Shown: piece by piece, positions 25,597 through 36,247 of the stretch | How positions within the stretch are numbered: the first letter of the stretch is position 1 | Layout of the letters: the number at the start of each line of letters is the position of its first letter | Assembly: GCF_023242365.1 (NCBI RefSeq) | Contig: NZ_JALLIX010000038.1 | Coordinates: forward strand, 1-64,000 | Source of the DNA: Pseudomonas sp. MWU13-2100 | Lineage (GTDB): Bacteria > Pseudomonadota > Gammaproteobacteria > Pseudomonadales > Pseudomonadaceae | DNA length: 64,000 nt | Reading direction: 5' to 3' | The notes under the pieces: model-generated | Database searches by the model: none | What the model was told of the DNA's origin: nothing | The model's input: the letters and a program-made list of their open reading frames with translations, nothing else | Position numbers and translations under genes: made by a program

Positions 25597-27675
25597 TCAA
25601 TGATGCGCCCCCATCGTAGTCCCACCCGCCCCGTCCGGCAGCTCGATGCTCACGTTCTGCATCATCCCCTGATCCTCATGATCAAGAATGTGGCAGTGCA
25701 GCACGAACTCGCCGATATAGCGCTGGTAGCGGGTCCGCACATACAAGGTGTACACGCCGCTGTTATCGGTTTTGCCTTTGACGAACAGCGTGTCTTTCCA
25801 CACCCCTTTCATCCCCGCATATTGCGCGTCGTTCTTGTCGGTCTTGTCCACCGCACCAGGCTCACTGAGATCCACCCCATCCGGACCGATGATTTTCTCG
25901 ACCTGGAACGGGTTCACATGAATATGAAACGGATGACTGGCAAACGCCGACTGCAGAACCCAGGTTTGCGCGTCCCCCAACTTCAGATGACGATCAACCA
26001 CCCCCGGCTGATAAGGCACGGCATTTTCCGCGGTAGTGCCCACGGCGAACTTGGTGTGGTCCGGATCCTTGAAGTCGATCAGGAACACCAGTTTCTGCTC
26101 ACCCTTGATTTCGCTGTCGGTAATGCTCGGGTGCGGGATGAACTTGTCAAACCGCAGGTCCTTTTTCAGGTCCGCCACCACCCTGGCCTTGATGTCCGCC
26201 GGCATATTGCGCTCCGCCGCCGCCACCAGTTCCTGGGTCAGGCGTGCCTTGGTGTCCGCCACTTTCGGCCCAGGTCCGACATCGACAAAGCCCAGCAGTT
26301 GAAGACCGCTGGCCTCCTGGCCGACACCGCCCGAGGCCGTGGAAGCTTCATTGGTCACACAGTAGCGTCCCGGCTCGGGAAAGATGATCAGCAGGTCGTT
26401 GCGATAGCCCGGCTGCAGGGTGATGACCTGACGACTCTGGGCCTGCTCCATGGTCAGGCCATCCGAGGCGATCACCTGGTAGTCGATCGGTTGGCCGGTG
26501 CATTTCTCCTTGATGAAGTCGGCGGAGGCCAGCGCCGCGATGCCCTTGTCACTGTCCGCCTTGGCGTTGTCCTTGAGCTTGCGGAACAGCGGCCGGATGG
26601 TGTCGCGGATCCCCGCGTGAACCAGGCGCCAGCGTTCGACCTGACCGGGCCGGGCATCCGTGAAGATCGGCTGCACCAGACCGTTGACGCTGGTGTAGCG
26701 CCCCGAGTCGGTCCAGCTGGAGGGCTGCAGTTGGTCGAACGACTCGACAACCCCCACTTCGCCCGGCTTGCAGGTCCAGTCCAGGGTCATCTTGTCCTTG
26801 CCATCCTTGTCCTTGACGATATTGCCGTCCTTATCCTTCATGGGCTTGTAGCGGAAGTTGCCGGCCGGGTCCTTGCATGCGTAGGGAATTTGCTGGAACA
26901 CCAGCAAACGCTCCTTGAACGAGCGGCCATCAGCGCCCTTGAGCAGGGTGTCGATATCGCCATTGGCGTCGCGACTCGGCTTGCGATCGCCATGGATGAT
27001 CAGCGCCCCGGCCATGCCGCTGGCGACCTGGATCGCGGTGGAACCATGACGATGCGGGTGATACCAGAAAGTCCCCGCCGGGTGGTCGGCCGGGATGTTG
27101 TATTCGTACTGGAAGCTGACCCCGGGGTTGATCGACAGCAGCACGTTGTCGCTGTTGCCCGTGGGGCTGACCCACAACCCGTGGGAATGCAGGTTGGTAC
27201 CGTTGAAGCAGTGCGGCACATCCGGCTGGCTGTCATGGGCGGTGCAACTGGGGTCGGCCGGCAACTGGTTGTTGAGGGTGATGCGCACGGTGTCGCCCGG
27301 CGTGACATCGATGGTCGGCGCGATGAACGGCGCCTTGGGGTCGACGCCGGTACCGACGTAGCTGCGTAACAACACCGGCACGTCTTCGTTGGTGGCCGGG
27401 TCGTGGATATGATTCTTGGTGTACTTGATGCTCAGGTCCAACTGCCGTTCACGCCCGACATGGGGCTGCGGCGCCTGGAAGGCCGCATTGGACTTGAGCA
27501 ACAGCGTGCCCTCCACGACTTTGGCCGTAGGGGCCTGCTGTTCCAGGGCCGGCGGGTTGTTGAACAGCCGGGAGGCTTCCACTGCCTGTGCCGTGGTGGC
27601 GGCCCCCATTACCGTGAGGGCCAGCAGCCCCAGCGAGTATGGATAACGGGACCTGTCCTTGCGCATTCCTGTCAT
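25597..27675 (-). CDS. Multicopper oxidase
   Basis: A 692-residue secreted multicopper oxidase. The copper-binding motifs are all present: NLHSHGLW and WYHPHRHG in the N-terminal domain, HPFHIHVNPF and HCHILDHEDQGMM in the C-terminal domain, giving the type 1, 2 and 3 sites. An N-terminal signal peptide (YSLGLLALTVMGAATTAQA) directs it to the periplasm. A Lys/Asp-rich insert near residues 270-300 (KDKDGNIVKDKDGKDK) is unusual. The frame is open 46 codons upstream, but the ATG at 27673-27675 has an AGGAGA site. The substrate could be phenolics, Mn(II), Cu(I) or bilirubin-like compounds; the sequence does not decide. Confidence 0.9.
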   Translation of the reverse strand: MTGMRKDRSRYPYSLGLLALTVMGAATTAQAVEASRLFNNPPALEQQAPTAKVVEGTLLLKSNAAFQAPQPHVGRERQLDLSIKYTKNHIHDPATNEDVPVLLRSYVGTGVDPKAPFIAPTIDVTPGDTVRITLNNQLPADPSCTAHDSQPDVPHCFNGTNLHSHGLWVSPTGNSDNVLLSINPGVSFQYEYNIPADHPAGTFWYHPHRHGSTAIQVASGMAGALIIHGDRKPSRDANGDIDTLLKGADGRSFKERLLVFQQIPYACKDPAGNFRYKPMKDKDGNIVKDKDGKDKMTLDWTCKPGEVGVVESFDQLQPSSWTDSGRYTSVNGLVQPIFTDARPGQVERWRLVHAGIRDTIRPLFRKLKDNAKADSDKGIAALASADFIKEKCTGQPIDYQVIASDGLTMEQAQSRQVITLQPGYRNDLLIIFPEPGRYCVTNEASTASGGVGQEASGLQLLGFVDVGPGPKVADTKARLTQELVAAAERNMPADIKARVVADLKKDLRFDKFIPHPSITDSEIKGEQKLVFLIDFKDPDHTKFAVGTTAENAVPYQPGVVDRHLKLGDAQTWVLQSAFASHPFHIHVNPFQVEKIIGPDGVDLSEPGAVDKTDKNDAQYAGMKGVWKDTLFVKGKTDNSGVYTLYVRTRYQRYIGEFVLHCHILDHEDQGMMQNVSIELPDGAGGTTMGAHH

Positions 27676-27923
27676 GGTGTTTCTCCTGCGGAGCAACCGT
27701 GAACTTCGTGGTTTGGGCACAGGAAAGAGGCGGGAGGCAGGCGCAATGGCATGAGTATCCAACAGCAGCGATCCGTGCAGGCATAAAGCTAGTACCTTAT
27801 CCACGGAACGCAATGTCTATTGGGGTTTGCGCATTTTTTTACCCGGAACGTCATACGGGGCCAGGTTGAAACGCGATAGTGGCGCACAAAGCCCAAAGAT
27901 TACTCGCAACCGCGCGCGCAAAC

Positions 27924-27956
27924 AAAAACGCCCCGAACCAGTCGGGGCGTTTTATT
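27924..27956 (-). terminator. Terminator of the porin gene
   Basis: CGCCCCGA (27929-27936) and TCGGGGCG (27942-27949) form a strong stem flanked by A-runs and T-runs on both sides. It lies 40 bases past the porin stop on the minus strand. Confidence 0.85.
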
Positions 27957-27995
27957 TTCAACCTGGGATCAGGTCGCTACAACCATGTCGCTCGA

Positions 27996-29282
27996 TCAGA
28001 ACACGCTGATCGGGTAGTCGACATACACGCGTACTTCGTTACCGCTGACGTTGTACTCGCTGGATTTCTCCGATACACGCAGGATCGAGCTACGCAGCTT
28101 CACGCTCAGGTCCTTGGCCGGGCCGCTCTGGACCACATATTTGACCTGGTTGAAGAACTCGCGCTCGGTACCGCCGGTGCTGGTGGAGGTGGTGATGTTG
28201 TCGCCACGGACGTAGGCCACGTTGTAGGTCAGGCCCGGAACGCCGAAGGCGCCGAAGTCCAGGCCGTAGCCCAGCTGCCAGGAGCGCTCGTCGGCAGCGT
28301 TGAAGTCCGACCAGTAGGAGTTCGCCAGGTTGATGGTGTTGCCGCCATCGCCAACACGACCCTGATCCTTCTGGTAGCCACCGTACGGGTAGCCCAGCAG
28401 GCTGGAACCGGTGCTGCTCTGGTGAGCGAGGGTGAAGGAGTGAGCGCCGAGGGCGTAGGTGGCAGCCAGGCTCCAGATGCGGTTGTCACGACCTTGGGAC
28501 TTCTGCTCCACTGCATAGCCACGGTCCAACTGGGTACGGTAGCCGTTGAAGTCCAGGGTCAGGGACTGGTCCGAGGCGATCGGGAACACGTAGTTCAGGT
28601 TCAGGTACTGCTTCTTCAGCACTTCGTCGACGTCGGAGGCATACAGCGCCGCCTTGAACTCCTTGGTGAACTGGTAGCTACCACCCAGGATATCGATGCC
28701 TTTCAGGCCACCGCTGTCACGACCGTCGGCGCTCTTGCGCGACTCGGCGGTGAAGTGACCGGCGTTCAGTTCCAGGCCCTGGATTTCCTTGGAGGTGATC
28801 AGGGTACCGGTATAGCTTTCCGGCAGCAGACGGGAGTTGTCGTAGTTCAGCAGCGGCAGGGCCGGCATCTGGTCACCGTAGGTCAGCACGGTGTTGGACA
28901 GGCGGAATTTCACCGCGGCGCCGCCCTTGGCCAGGTCCTTGGCTGGATCGCCGTTGTTGTCCTTCTTGAAGAAGTCGATGCCTTGCGCGCCGGTTTCGCC
29001 GCGGCCGCCGTCCAGACGCAGTGCATACAGACCGAAAGCGTCAACGCCTACGCCTACAGTGCCCTGGGTGAAACCGGACTGGAAGGTACCGATGGCCGCT
29101 TGGCCCCATTCGATCTTGTCCGGGTTGCCGCTTTTGTAATCGCGGTTGATGTAGGCGTTACGCAGCAGGACGTTCAGGTGGCTGTCGTCAACGAAACCCT
29201 TGGAGTCCGATTGGTCACTGGCCATGGCCTGGGTAGCGCCGAGGATGCCCAACGCGAGCAGACCGATCCGTTTGTTCAACAT
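27996..29282 (-). CDS. OprD-family outer-membrane porin
   Basis: A 428-residue outer-membrane protein with a signal peptide (GLLALGILGATQAMA) and the OprD-family start of the mature protein (DSKGFVDDSHLNVLLRNAYINRDYK). Repeated strands with aromatic girdles and the C-terminal Phe mark the 18-stranded porin barrel. The family imports amino acids, organic acids or other small solutes; the exact substrate is unclear. The frame opens 26 codons earlier, but the ATG at 29280-29282 has an AAGGA site. Gene order near aguA recalls the P. aeruginosa oprE region. Confidence 0.92.
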   Translation of the reverse strand: MLNKRIGLLALGILGATQAMASDQSDSKGFVDDSHLNVLLRNAYINRDYKSGNPDKIEWGQAAIGTFQSGFTQGTVGVGVDAFGLYALRLDGGRGETGAQGIDFFKKDNNGDPAKDLAKGGAAVKFRLSNTVLTYGDQMPALPLLNYDNSRLLPESYTGTLITSKEIQGLELNAGHFTAESRKSADGRDSGGLKGIDILGGSYQFTKEFKAALYASDVDEVLKKQYLNLNYVFPIASDQSLTLDFNGYRTQLDRGYAVEQKSQGRDNRIWSLAATYALGAHSFTLAHQSSTGSSLLGYPYGGYQKDQGRVGDGGNTINLANSYWSDFNAADERSWQLGYGLDFGAFGVPGLTYNVAYVRGDNITTSTSTGGTEREFFNQVKYVVQSGPAKDLSVKLRSSILRVSEKSSEYNVSGNEVRVYVDYPISVF

Positions 29283-29362
29283 GTTTTTTTCCTTATCGCT
29301 GGATGAAACGCCCTGCGGCTTAGAGCTGAAACGTTGTGTGTTGGTTTTCACGCAAAACAAAA

Positions 29363-29396
29363 AGGCCCGCCTGCAATGGATGCAGCGGGCCTTTTA
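29363..29396. terminator. Bidirectional terminator
   Basis: AAGGCCCGC and GCGGGCCTT-type arms with an inner GCA/TGC pair form a strong hairpin flanked by an A-run and a T-run. It probably ends the DsbA-like transcript, which comes from the right, before the porin promoter. Confidence 0.8.
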
Positions 29397-29587
29397 TTAT
29401 TTTAGGTGTATGGCGTATAGCCACAGGCGTGGGGTGAATCCTATCCGCGACACTACTAGTGTGTCAATTTCGTGAAATCTCAGTGAATATAAGGGATTAC
29501 CGGGAAAACCTCGAAAATCGGCATGCCTACCACCGACAGCAAAGGTGTCGCAAGTCGACCTTGGAAGCCTCCATCGCTCAGTTTTTT

Positions 29588-30280
29588 TCAGGAAGAGCAG
29601 CCGTCCAGGCCACAGGACGGCCCGGTGGCGGCCGGGGTGGCGGCCCTCAGCGATTGACCGAGCCAGGCGGCGAACGCCTCGGGTTTGCCCAGGTAAGGAC
29701 CGATATCGATCAGGCTGAAACGCCCCTCCCGCTCCAGCGCCAGGGTCGGAAAACCTTGCCCGCCGACACGGGACAACAAGGCGCGGCTTTGTTTGAAGTG
29801 CTCTGCCGCCGCCGCTGCGCTGTTTTGTTCAAAAGCGGCCTTGAAGGCTTCCGCTTCGAAGCCCAGCTCAACGGCCAGCGCCAGCAGGACTTCGATATCG
29901 GCCAGGCGCTGCCCCTCGACGTAGTGCGCCGTCTGCTGGCGACCCAGCATCTCCAACCCGCGCCCTTGCAGTTGTTCGGCCGCCAGGACCGCCCGGGTCG
30001 GCGGCGTGGAGTCGAAGATCACCGACGAATCCCGCAGCAGCCCCTCGAAATAGGCCTCGCCAAACGGCTGGCCGGTGTACTCGGCAATCCGCCGGTCGTG
30101 GGGCATGACGTAGTCACGCAGGTTCGAAGAGACGAATTGACGGTTGTTGCCGGCCATCATGCCACCGCCGTGCAGGACCACGGGCAACACCTGCCGGGCG
30201 GCCTGGATCAACGGTTTGGCGCCGTAGCACCAGCCGCACAGCGGATCGTAGATGTAGTGAAGGACGCTCGAGGCAGCCAT
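29588..30280 (-). CDS. DsbA-family thioredoxin-like protein
   Basis: A 230-residue DsbA/FrnE-type oxidoreductase with the active site CGWC at about residues 14-17 (DPLCGWCYGAKPL), the cis-Pro segment GFPTLALE and the helical insert of this family. There is no signal peptide, so it should act in the cytoplasm as a thiol oxidoreductase or isomerase. The C-terminus ends with a Cys-containing tail (GPSCGLDGCSS). Single gene with its own terminators. Confidence 0.88.
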   Translation of the reverse strand: MAASSVLHYIYDPLCGWCYGAKPLIQAARQVLPVVLHGGGMMAGNNRQFVSSNLRDYVMPHDRRIAEYTGQPFGEAYFEGLLRDSSVIFDSTPPTRAVLAAEQLQGRGLEMLGRQQTAHYVEGQRLADIEVLLALAVELGFEAEAFKAAFEQNSAAAAAEHFKQSRALLSRVGGQGFPTLALEREGRFSLIDIGPYLGKPEAFAAWLGQSLRAATPAATGPSCGLDGCSS

Positions 30281-30418
30281 GCAGATCTCCCGAAGGTAGC
30301 AATGAGTTCGATGCCTTCAGACTAGTCGCTCGGGGCCCATTGAAAAACGCCGGAATGACACCTGGTTTATTGTGAAAAGCGGTCGAATCAACCGATCTGA
30401 TGCCCAGGGAACAGCCAT

Positions 30419-30463
30419 AAAAAAACGCCGCTGCCCGGATCGCTCCGGCCAGCGGCGTTTTTG
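30419..30463. terminator. Terminator downstream of the 66-residue gene
   Basis: AAAAACGCCGCTG and CAGCGGCGTTTTT arms enclose a GC-rich loop. The hairpin begins just past the stop of the small minus-strand gene and works in both directions. Confidence 0.85.
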
Positions 30464-30475
30464 TGTAAAGTCCTT

Positions 30476-30676
30476 TTAACCCTGTAAAACCCCGAGCAAG
30501 GCCTCCAATTCAGCTTCGCTGAACAAGCCTGCGGGGTAACGGTCGGCAATCATCCGACGAGGATCCTGAGCACGGGTGGTACGCGTTCCATTGCTTTTCA
30601 ACCACTGAGCCAGGACTTGAAGCGACTCGCTCGTCACCGATAGAGGGTGCGAAACCCGCTCACTGGCTACGTTCAT
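30476..30676 (-). CDS. Small conserved-looking hypothetical protein
   Basis: A 66-residue soluble protein with two likely helices (LQVLAQWLKSNG and SEAELEALLGVL) and a basic middle. The ATG at 30674-30676 has an AGGAG site; an ATG seven codons upstream overlaps that site. The gene is followed by a strong terminator, which supports it as real. No domain is recognised. Confidence 0.65.
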   Translation of the reverse strand: MNVASERVSHPLSVTSESLQVLAQWLKSNGTRTTRAQDPRRMIADRYPAGLFSEAELEALLGVLQG

Positions 30677-30816
30677 CTCAGCGCTCTCCTGATTCATGAG
30701 CGGCTAACTTACTTAAGGTTTATGACAGAACGTCGAATTGTAGAAAACGCTCCGTCATATAAAAGAAGCCGATACAAGAGCTATGCCAAAGTGCCAGTTC
30801 AGCAGTCGAAAACCCT

Positions 30817-30852
30817 AAAAAAACCCGCAGTCCATAAGGGCTGCGGGTTTGA
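30817..30852 (-). terminator. Terminator of the aguBA unit
   Basis: AAACCCGCAG (30821-30830) and CTGCGGGTTT (30841-30850) form a perfect 10-bp stem, 75 bases past the aguA stop, with A/T runs on both sides. Confidence 0.85.
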
Positions 30853-30922
30853 TAAGGGGTCACTCAGCAGCGATGTGAAAGCGCCATCATTTGTAGCATT
30901 GCATCTTTTGTTACAACTCCAC

Positions 30923-32029
30923 TCAACCTTTGTGTGGCGCAGGTTGTTGTTGTGTAAGGCAATGGATATTTCCGCCCCCCAGTAACAACTCACGCCCTGG
31001 CACCATCACCACTTCGTGTTGTGGGAAAAGGTTCTGCAGGATTTCCCTGGCCACGCTGTCCTGCGGGTCATCGAAGCTCGGCGCGATGATGCCACCGTTG
31101 ACGATCAGGAAGTTCACGTAGGAACCGGCCAGCCGTACCGAAGGGTTGCGTTCCTGACTGCCCGCCACCGCGTCCACGCCGGCGCACTCTTCTTGGGTGG
31201 CATACAGCGGCCCGGGGATCGGCATTTTGTGCACTACAAAGGGGCGGCCCTTGGCGTCACGGCTACTTTCCAGCACCTTCATGGCCGCCTGGCAGCGTGG
31301 GTAGTTGGGGTTTTGCGGATCGTCGGTCCAGGCCAACAGCACCTCGCCCGGACGCACGTAGCAGCAGAAGTTATCCACATGGCCGTCGGTTTCGTCGTTG
31401 AACAGGCCGTCCGGCAGCCAGATTACCTTGTCCACCGCCAGGTGCTCGGCGAGCACCTGTTCGATGGCCTCGCGGCTCAGGTGCGGGTTGCGGTTGCGAT
31501 TGAGCAGGCATTCCTCGGTGGTGATCACCGTGCCTTCGCCATCGACATGGATCGAGCCGCCTTCGAGCACGAAACCTTCGGTCCGGTAACGCGGGCAGCG
31601 CTCGATTTCGAGGATCTTGCCGGCCACCTGTTCGTCACGGTTCCACGGGGCGTAGAGGCCGCCATCGAAACCGCCCCAGGCATTGAAGTCCCAGTTGACG
31701 CCACGCACTTCACCCTGGTCGTTGATGACAAAGGTCGGGCCGCTGTCGCGGACCCAGGCGTCGTCGCTGGACATTTCCACCAGGCGGATATTCGGCACGT
31801 CGAGGCGGGCCCGGGCATTTTCGTACTGCGCGGCGGACACCGCCACCGTTACCGGTTCAAAACGCGCGATGGCCCGGGCCACGGCGGCATGGGCCGCCTG
31901 CGCCGGCTTGCCGCCCAGGCGCCAGTTGTCCGGGCGCTCGGGCCAGATCATCCAGGCTTGGGTTTGTGGTGCCCATTCGGCGGGCATATGGAAGCCGTCG
32001 GCGCGCGGTGTGCTGTGCAAAGTGGTCAT
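30923..32029 (-). CDS. aguA: Agmatine deiminase
   Basis: A 368-residue pentein-fold enzyme that converts agmatine to N-carbamoylputrescine. The catalytic Cys is C357 in GGGNIHC, the position known from P. aeruginosa AguA, and the substrate-binding DAWVRDSGPTFV and NDETDGHVDN segments are intact. It follows aguB by five bases, so the two are an operon. Confidence 0.97.
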   Translation of the reverse strand: MTTLHSTPRADGFHMPAEWAPQTQAWMIWPERPDNWRLGGKPAQAAHAAVARAIARFEPVTVAVSAAQYENARARLDVPNIRLVEMSSDDAWVRDSGPTFVINDQGEVRGVNWDFNAWGGFDGGLYAPWNRDEQVAGKILEIERCPRYRTEGFVLEGGSIHVDGEGTVITTEECLLNRNRNPHLSREAIEQVLAEHLAVDKVIWLPDGLFNDETDGHVDNFCCYVRPGEVLLAWTDDPQNPNYPRCQAAMKVLESSRDAKGRPFVVHKMPIPGPLYATQEECAGVDAVAGSQERNPSVRLAGSYVNFLIVNGGIIAPSFDDPQDSVAREILQNLFPQHEVVMVPGRELLLGGGNIHCLTQQQPAPHKG

Positions 32030-32034
32030 GGCGA

Positions 32035-32913
<879 letters not shown>

Positions 32914-33019
32914 GGATCATCTCCTGGGCGAATGCGCTGGGCGATTCCAGGCATCGACCGATGACAGATTGAGAATAGCCGGGCGTGGTCGGCCCGGCCG
33001 GAACGATAGCGACTTTATA

Positions 33020-33097
33020 GCCGATAAAAATCGGCTTTTAAAGATAAAAAATGAAAAACAGATGTGATGTATGTCTGTTTTGCCGATAAGAATCGAT
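33020..33097. promoter_or_regulatory. Duplicated palindromic motif upstream of aguB
   Basis: GCCGATAAAAATCGGC (33020-33035) and GCCGATAAGAATCGAT (33082-33097) share the core GCCGATAARAATCG and lie 62 bases apart. Each is nearly palindromic. The pair sits 107-184 bases before the aguB start and right after the end of the aminotransferase gene, an arrangement typical of a dimeric regulator with cooperative or looped binding. Confidence 0.5.
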
Positions 33098-33148
33098 ATT
33101 TATACTGGCCGGTCTATCGCTATCGCCGGCAAGCCGGCTCCTTGCGGG

Positions 33149-36061
33149 TTACAAACCTTCGTCCAGCACCTTGGACAGCATGTCGACAAAGAAATCCACG
33201 CTGCGCCGGCTGGTGCACATCGGCGGTTTGATCTTGAGAATGTTGAGGTAGTCGCCGGTCGGCTGCATGAAGATCCCCAGCTCGCGCAGCCGATCGCACA
33301 GCAGCGCGGTCTCTTCGGTTGCCGGTTCCAGGGTTTCGCGGTTGCGGATCAGCTCCGCGCCGAGATAGAAGCCGGAGCCGTGCACCGCGCCCACCAGCGG
33401 ATAGCGGTCGATCAGCGCCTCCAGGCGCGCCTTGAAATACCCGCCCACCTCCCGGGCGTTTTCCCAGAGCTTTTCCTCGGCCATCACATCGAGCACGGCG
33501 ATACCGATGCGGCAACTGACCGGGCTGCCGCCTGAGGACGAGAAGAAATAACCCTCGGCCTCCAGGGCCTCGGCGATCTCCCGGCGGGTGATCACCGCGC
33601 CCAGCGGCTGACCGTTGCCCATGCCCTTGGCCATGGTGATGATGTCCGGCACCACGCCCTGCTCCTCGAACCCCCAGAAGAACTTGCCCATGCGCCCGTA
33701 GCCGACCTGGATTTCATCGGCGATACACACGCCGCCCCGGGCCCGGACCAGCGCATAGACCTGCTGCAAGTAGCCCGGCGGCAACGAGATACCGCCGGCG
33801 TTGCCATACACCGGCTCGCAGATAAACCCTGCCAACTGACGATTTTCTTCCGCCAGCCTGGCCAGGTTGTGTTCCACGCTGCGCACGTAGTCCGGCGCAC
33901 TGGCGCTGCCGCGGAACGCCCCGCGATAGGTGTTGGGCGCGGTCACCGGGTGCACCCAGTCCGGGCGGCTGCTCAAGGCCTTGGGGTTGTCGGCGATGGA
34001 GGTGGACACCGCATCGGCCGCCACCGACCAGCCGTGGTAGGCCTCCAGCACGCTGAGCATGTCGCGCCCACCGCTGTAGGCCCAGGCCAGACGGATCGCC
34101 AGGTCATTGGCCTCGGTGCCGCTGTTGACCAGGAACACCCGGTCCATGGCGTCCGGCGCCAGGGCCAGCAGGCGCTCGGAGAACTCGGTCACGGCGGCGT
34201 AGTGAAAGCGCGAGTTGGTATTGAGCAGCGACCACTGCCGCGCCGCCTCGGCGGCCATGCGCGGATGACCGTGGCCCAGTACCGCGACGTTGTTGAGCAT
34301 GTCCAGGTAGGAGCGGCCTTGCATGTCGATCAGGTGGTTGCGCCAGCCACGCTCGATACGCGGCGGGTCGAGGTAATAGTGTTTTTGCGTGCGGGCGAAG
34401 CTGGCATTCCGTCTGGCCAGCAGTTGCGCCGCGTCCAACTCGGGCTCGGCGTCGCAGGCCAGTCCCAGCAAGCTCGCCGGTGACGGGCACAGCGCCTGCC
34501 AGGCGGCGGCCCGCGACGGCGTGCAGAACAGCGGCGGAGTGAGATCGGCGTGGCGACACAGTTGCACCCGCAAGGCACCGTCAGCCTCGCCCAGCACCTG
34601 TCCCTTGACTACCGCAGCGCCGGGCCTGAGGGATGCTTTCACGCCCCAGAGCCGCACACTCAGTTGCGCGCTGGCCAATTCCAGAGCGCCGTCGGCCATA
34701 AGCCGCAAGGTCCCGGCAAACGGCGACTCCACGGTGGTGCCAGCCGGCACCTGCAAGGCCACGTGCAGGGGAAAGGTGTCCGGCTCGCTGGCGCTGTCGG
34801 GCCGAGTGCGTGACAGGCGATATTGCCCGTAGCGGCTGGCCGCCAGGCCATGGACCGCGGCCGCCTCGGCCAGCAGGCGTTCGTCGATACCGCTCTGCTC
34901 CCAGTTTCCCGCCTCGAAGTGCGGGCTGAGCACGCCCAGGTCGATCAAGGCGAACTCGCGGCCCACCAGCCCGGGCAGCAAGGGCGCGAAACCTTCGCCG
35001 GCCACCGGCGCCAGCTGCTCTTCGACGGACGTGAGGATCGCCGCTTCCATCAGTTCGAATGGCACCGAGGTCGCCACTTGGAAAATTTCCCACTCGTGGG
35101 CCAGGTTGACGCGGCTGTAGGTATTGCCCGGGTCGATGCCGACCTGCTGTTCACCGCTGAGCACCAGCACCGCCGCCCGCGCCACGATCAGCGGCCAGAG
35201 GGCGAGCAGTTCTTCGCGCCGCAATGGGTTGATCGCGTGATAGGCCTGGACCGCCGGCAGGATCACAAAGGGGTCGCCTTCGGCATGGTGCAGCAGCGCC
35301 GCGCAGGTCACCGACAGGTCGGCGATGCGCCAGGTCCGGACCAGGTCGCCGAAGTCGATCACCCCCTGCAACTGCCAGTGGCGCCGGGCGTCGCGCCGCC
35401 AGACCACGTTGTCGTCGGTAATGTCCAGATGAATGGCCTGTATCGGCAAGGCCTCGACCAGAGGCTGCAGGCGGCGCTGGGCCTGTGCGGCGGCGTCACG
35501 CACTCGCGTTTGCCGATCCGCGTCGCCGAGCACCGGCAACAAGTGTTCGATCAGCGCCGTGGCATGGCGGGGATCCCATTGCAGGGTGCGCGTCAGCCCC
35601 GGGTGCTGGAAGTCGGCCAGGGCCAGGTCCATTTGCGCGCAGAGGTGCCCCAGGCCGACCACCAGGTCACGGCCCAGATGCTTGAGATGGGTCAGCGACT
35701 GGCCTTCGATGTACTCCAGCAACCGCACATGCACGGGCGTGCCGTCCAGCACCAGGGACAGCAGGTCCTGGCCGTTGCGCGCGGCAATCACCCGCGGCAC
35801 CCGCAAGCCGGCGCGCCCCTCCAGGTGAGCCAGGCCGGCATGCTGGGCCTGCAATTCCAGCGTGGCGTAGTCGCCGTGGCAGATTTTCAGGACAAAACGG
35901 CCTTTGTCGCTGTCGACGCGGTAATTGAGGTCCTGCTGGCTGCCCAACACCCGCAGCGTTCCAGAGAGGCCGTAGTGCTCCTCAAGCAGGTTCAGCGCCT
36001 GCTGCGCCGAGATATCCGGGCTGGGCAAACTGGCGCGGTGAATCAACGTGGCGAGCAACAT
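33149..36061 (-). CDS. APH-like kinase/class III aminotransferase fusion
   Basis: A 970-residue protein with three parts. Residues 1-330 are an aminoglycoside-phosphotransferase-like kinase (QDLNYRVDSDKGRFVLKI, and the catalytic HLDITDDNVVW). Residues about 430-560 look like a biotinyl/M23-like beta domain. Residues about 570-970 are a PLP-dependent class III aminotransferase with NSGTEANDLA, EIQVGYGRMG and the PLP Lys in AKGMGNG, close to ethanolamine-phosphate phospholyases. A kinase joined to such an enzyme could phosphorylate a hydroxy-amine and then eliminate phosphate. The ATG at 36059-36061 has an AGGGAG site; the frame is open 45 codons more. It is upstream of aguBA on the same strand. 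Confidence 0.88.
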   Translation of the reverse strand: MLLATLIHRASLPSPDISAQQALNLLEEHYGLSGTLRVLGSQQDLNYRVDSDKGRFVLKICHGDYATLELQAQHAGLAHLEGRAGLRVPRVIAARNGQDLLSLVLDGTPVHVRLLEYIEGQSLTHLKHLGRDLVVGLGHLCAQMDLALADFQHPGLTRTLQWDPRHATALIEHLLPVLGDADRQTRVRDAAAQAQRRLQPLVEALPIQAIHLDITDDNVVWRRDARRHWQLQGVIDFGDLVRTWRIADLSVTCAALLHHAEGDPFVILPAVQAYHAINPLRREELLALWPLIVARAAVLVLSGEQQVGIDPGNTYSRVNLAHEWEIFQVATSVPFELMEAAILTSVEEQLAPVAGEGFAPLLPGLVGREFALIDLGVLSPHFEAGNWEQSGIDERLLAEAAAVHGLAASRYGQYRLSRTRPDSASEPDTFPLHVALQVPAGTTVESPFAGTLRLMADGALELASAQLSVRLWGVKASLRPGAAVVKGQVLGEADGALRVQLCRHADLTPPLFCTPSRAAAWQALCPSPASLLGLACDAEPELDAAQLLARRNASFARTQKHYYLDPPRIERGWRNHLIDMQGRSYLDMLNNVAVLGHGHPRMAAEAARQWSLLNTNSRFHYAAVTEFSERLLALAPDAMDRVFLVNSGTEANDLAIRLAWAYSGGRDMLSVLEAYHGWSVAADAVSTSIADNPKALSSRPDWVHPVTAPNTYRGAFRGSASAPDYVRSVEHNLARLAEENRQLAGFICEPVYGNAGGISLPPGYLQQVYALVRARGGVCIADEIQVGYGRMGKFFWGFEEQGVVPDIITMAKGMGNGQPLGAVITRREIAEALEAEGYFFSSSGGSPVSCRIGIAVLDVMAEEKLWENAREVGGYFKARLEALIDRYPLVGAVHGSGFYLGAELIRNRETLEPATEETALLCDRLRELGIFMQPTGDYLNILKIKPPMCTSRRSVDFFVDMLSKVLDEGL

Positions 36062-36247
36062 GGAACGACTCCCTGAAGTTTTTATTGGTTGCCTATATCG
36101 CCATTGGTGCCGGCAAGACGCAAGCGCGGCATTAAAGTCGACCGTGTGAAAGCGGATACATCGCCGTGGCACTTGCACCGCCGAACGCCTACCCACAAGC
36201 TATGCTCCATTCAGCTTGAGTCTGCTTAAGGAAGAAGGCACACCGAT

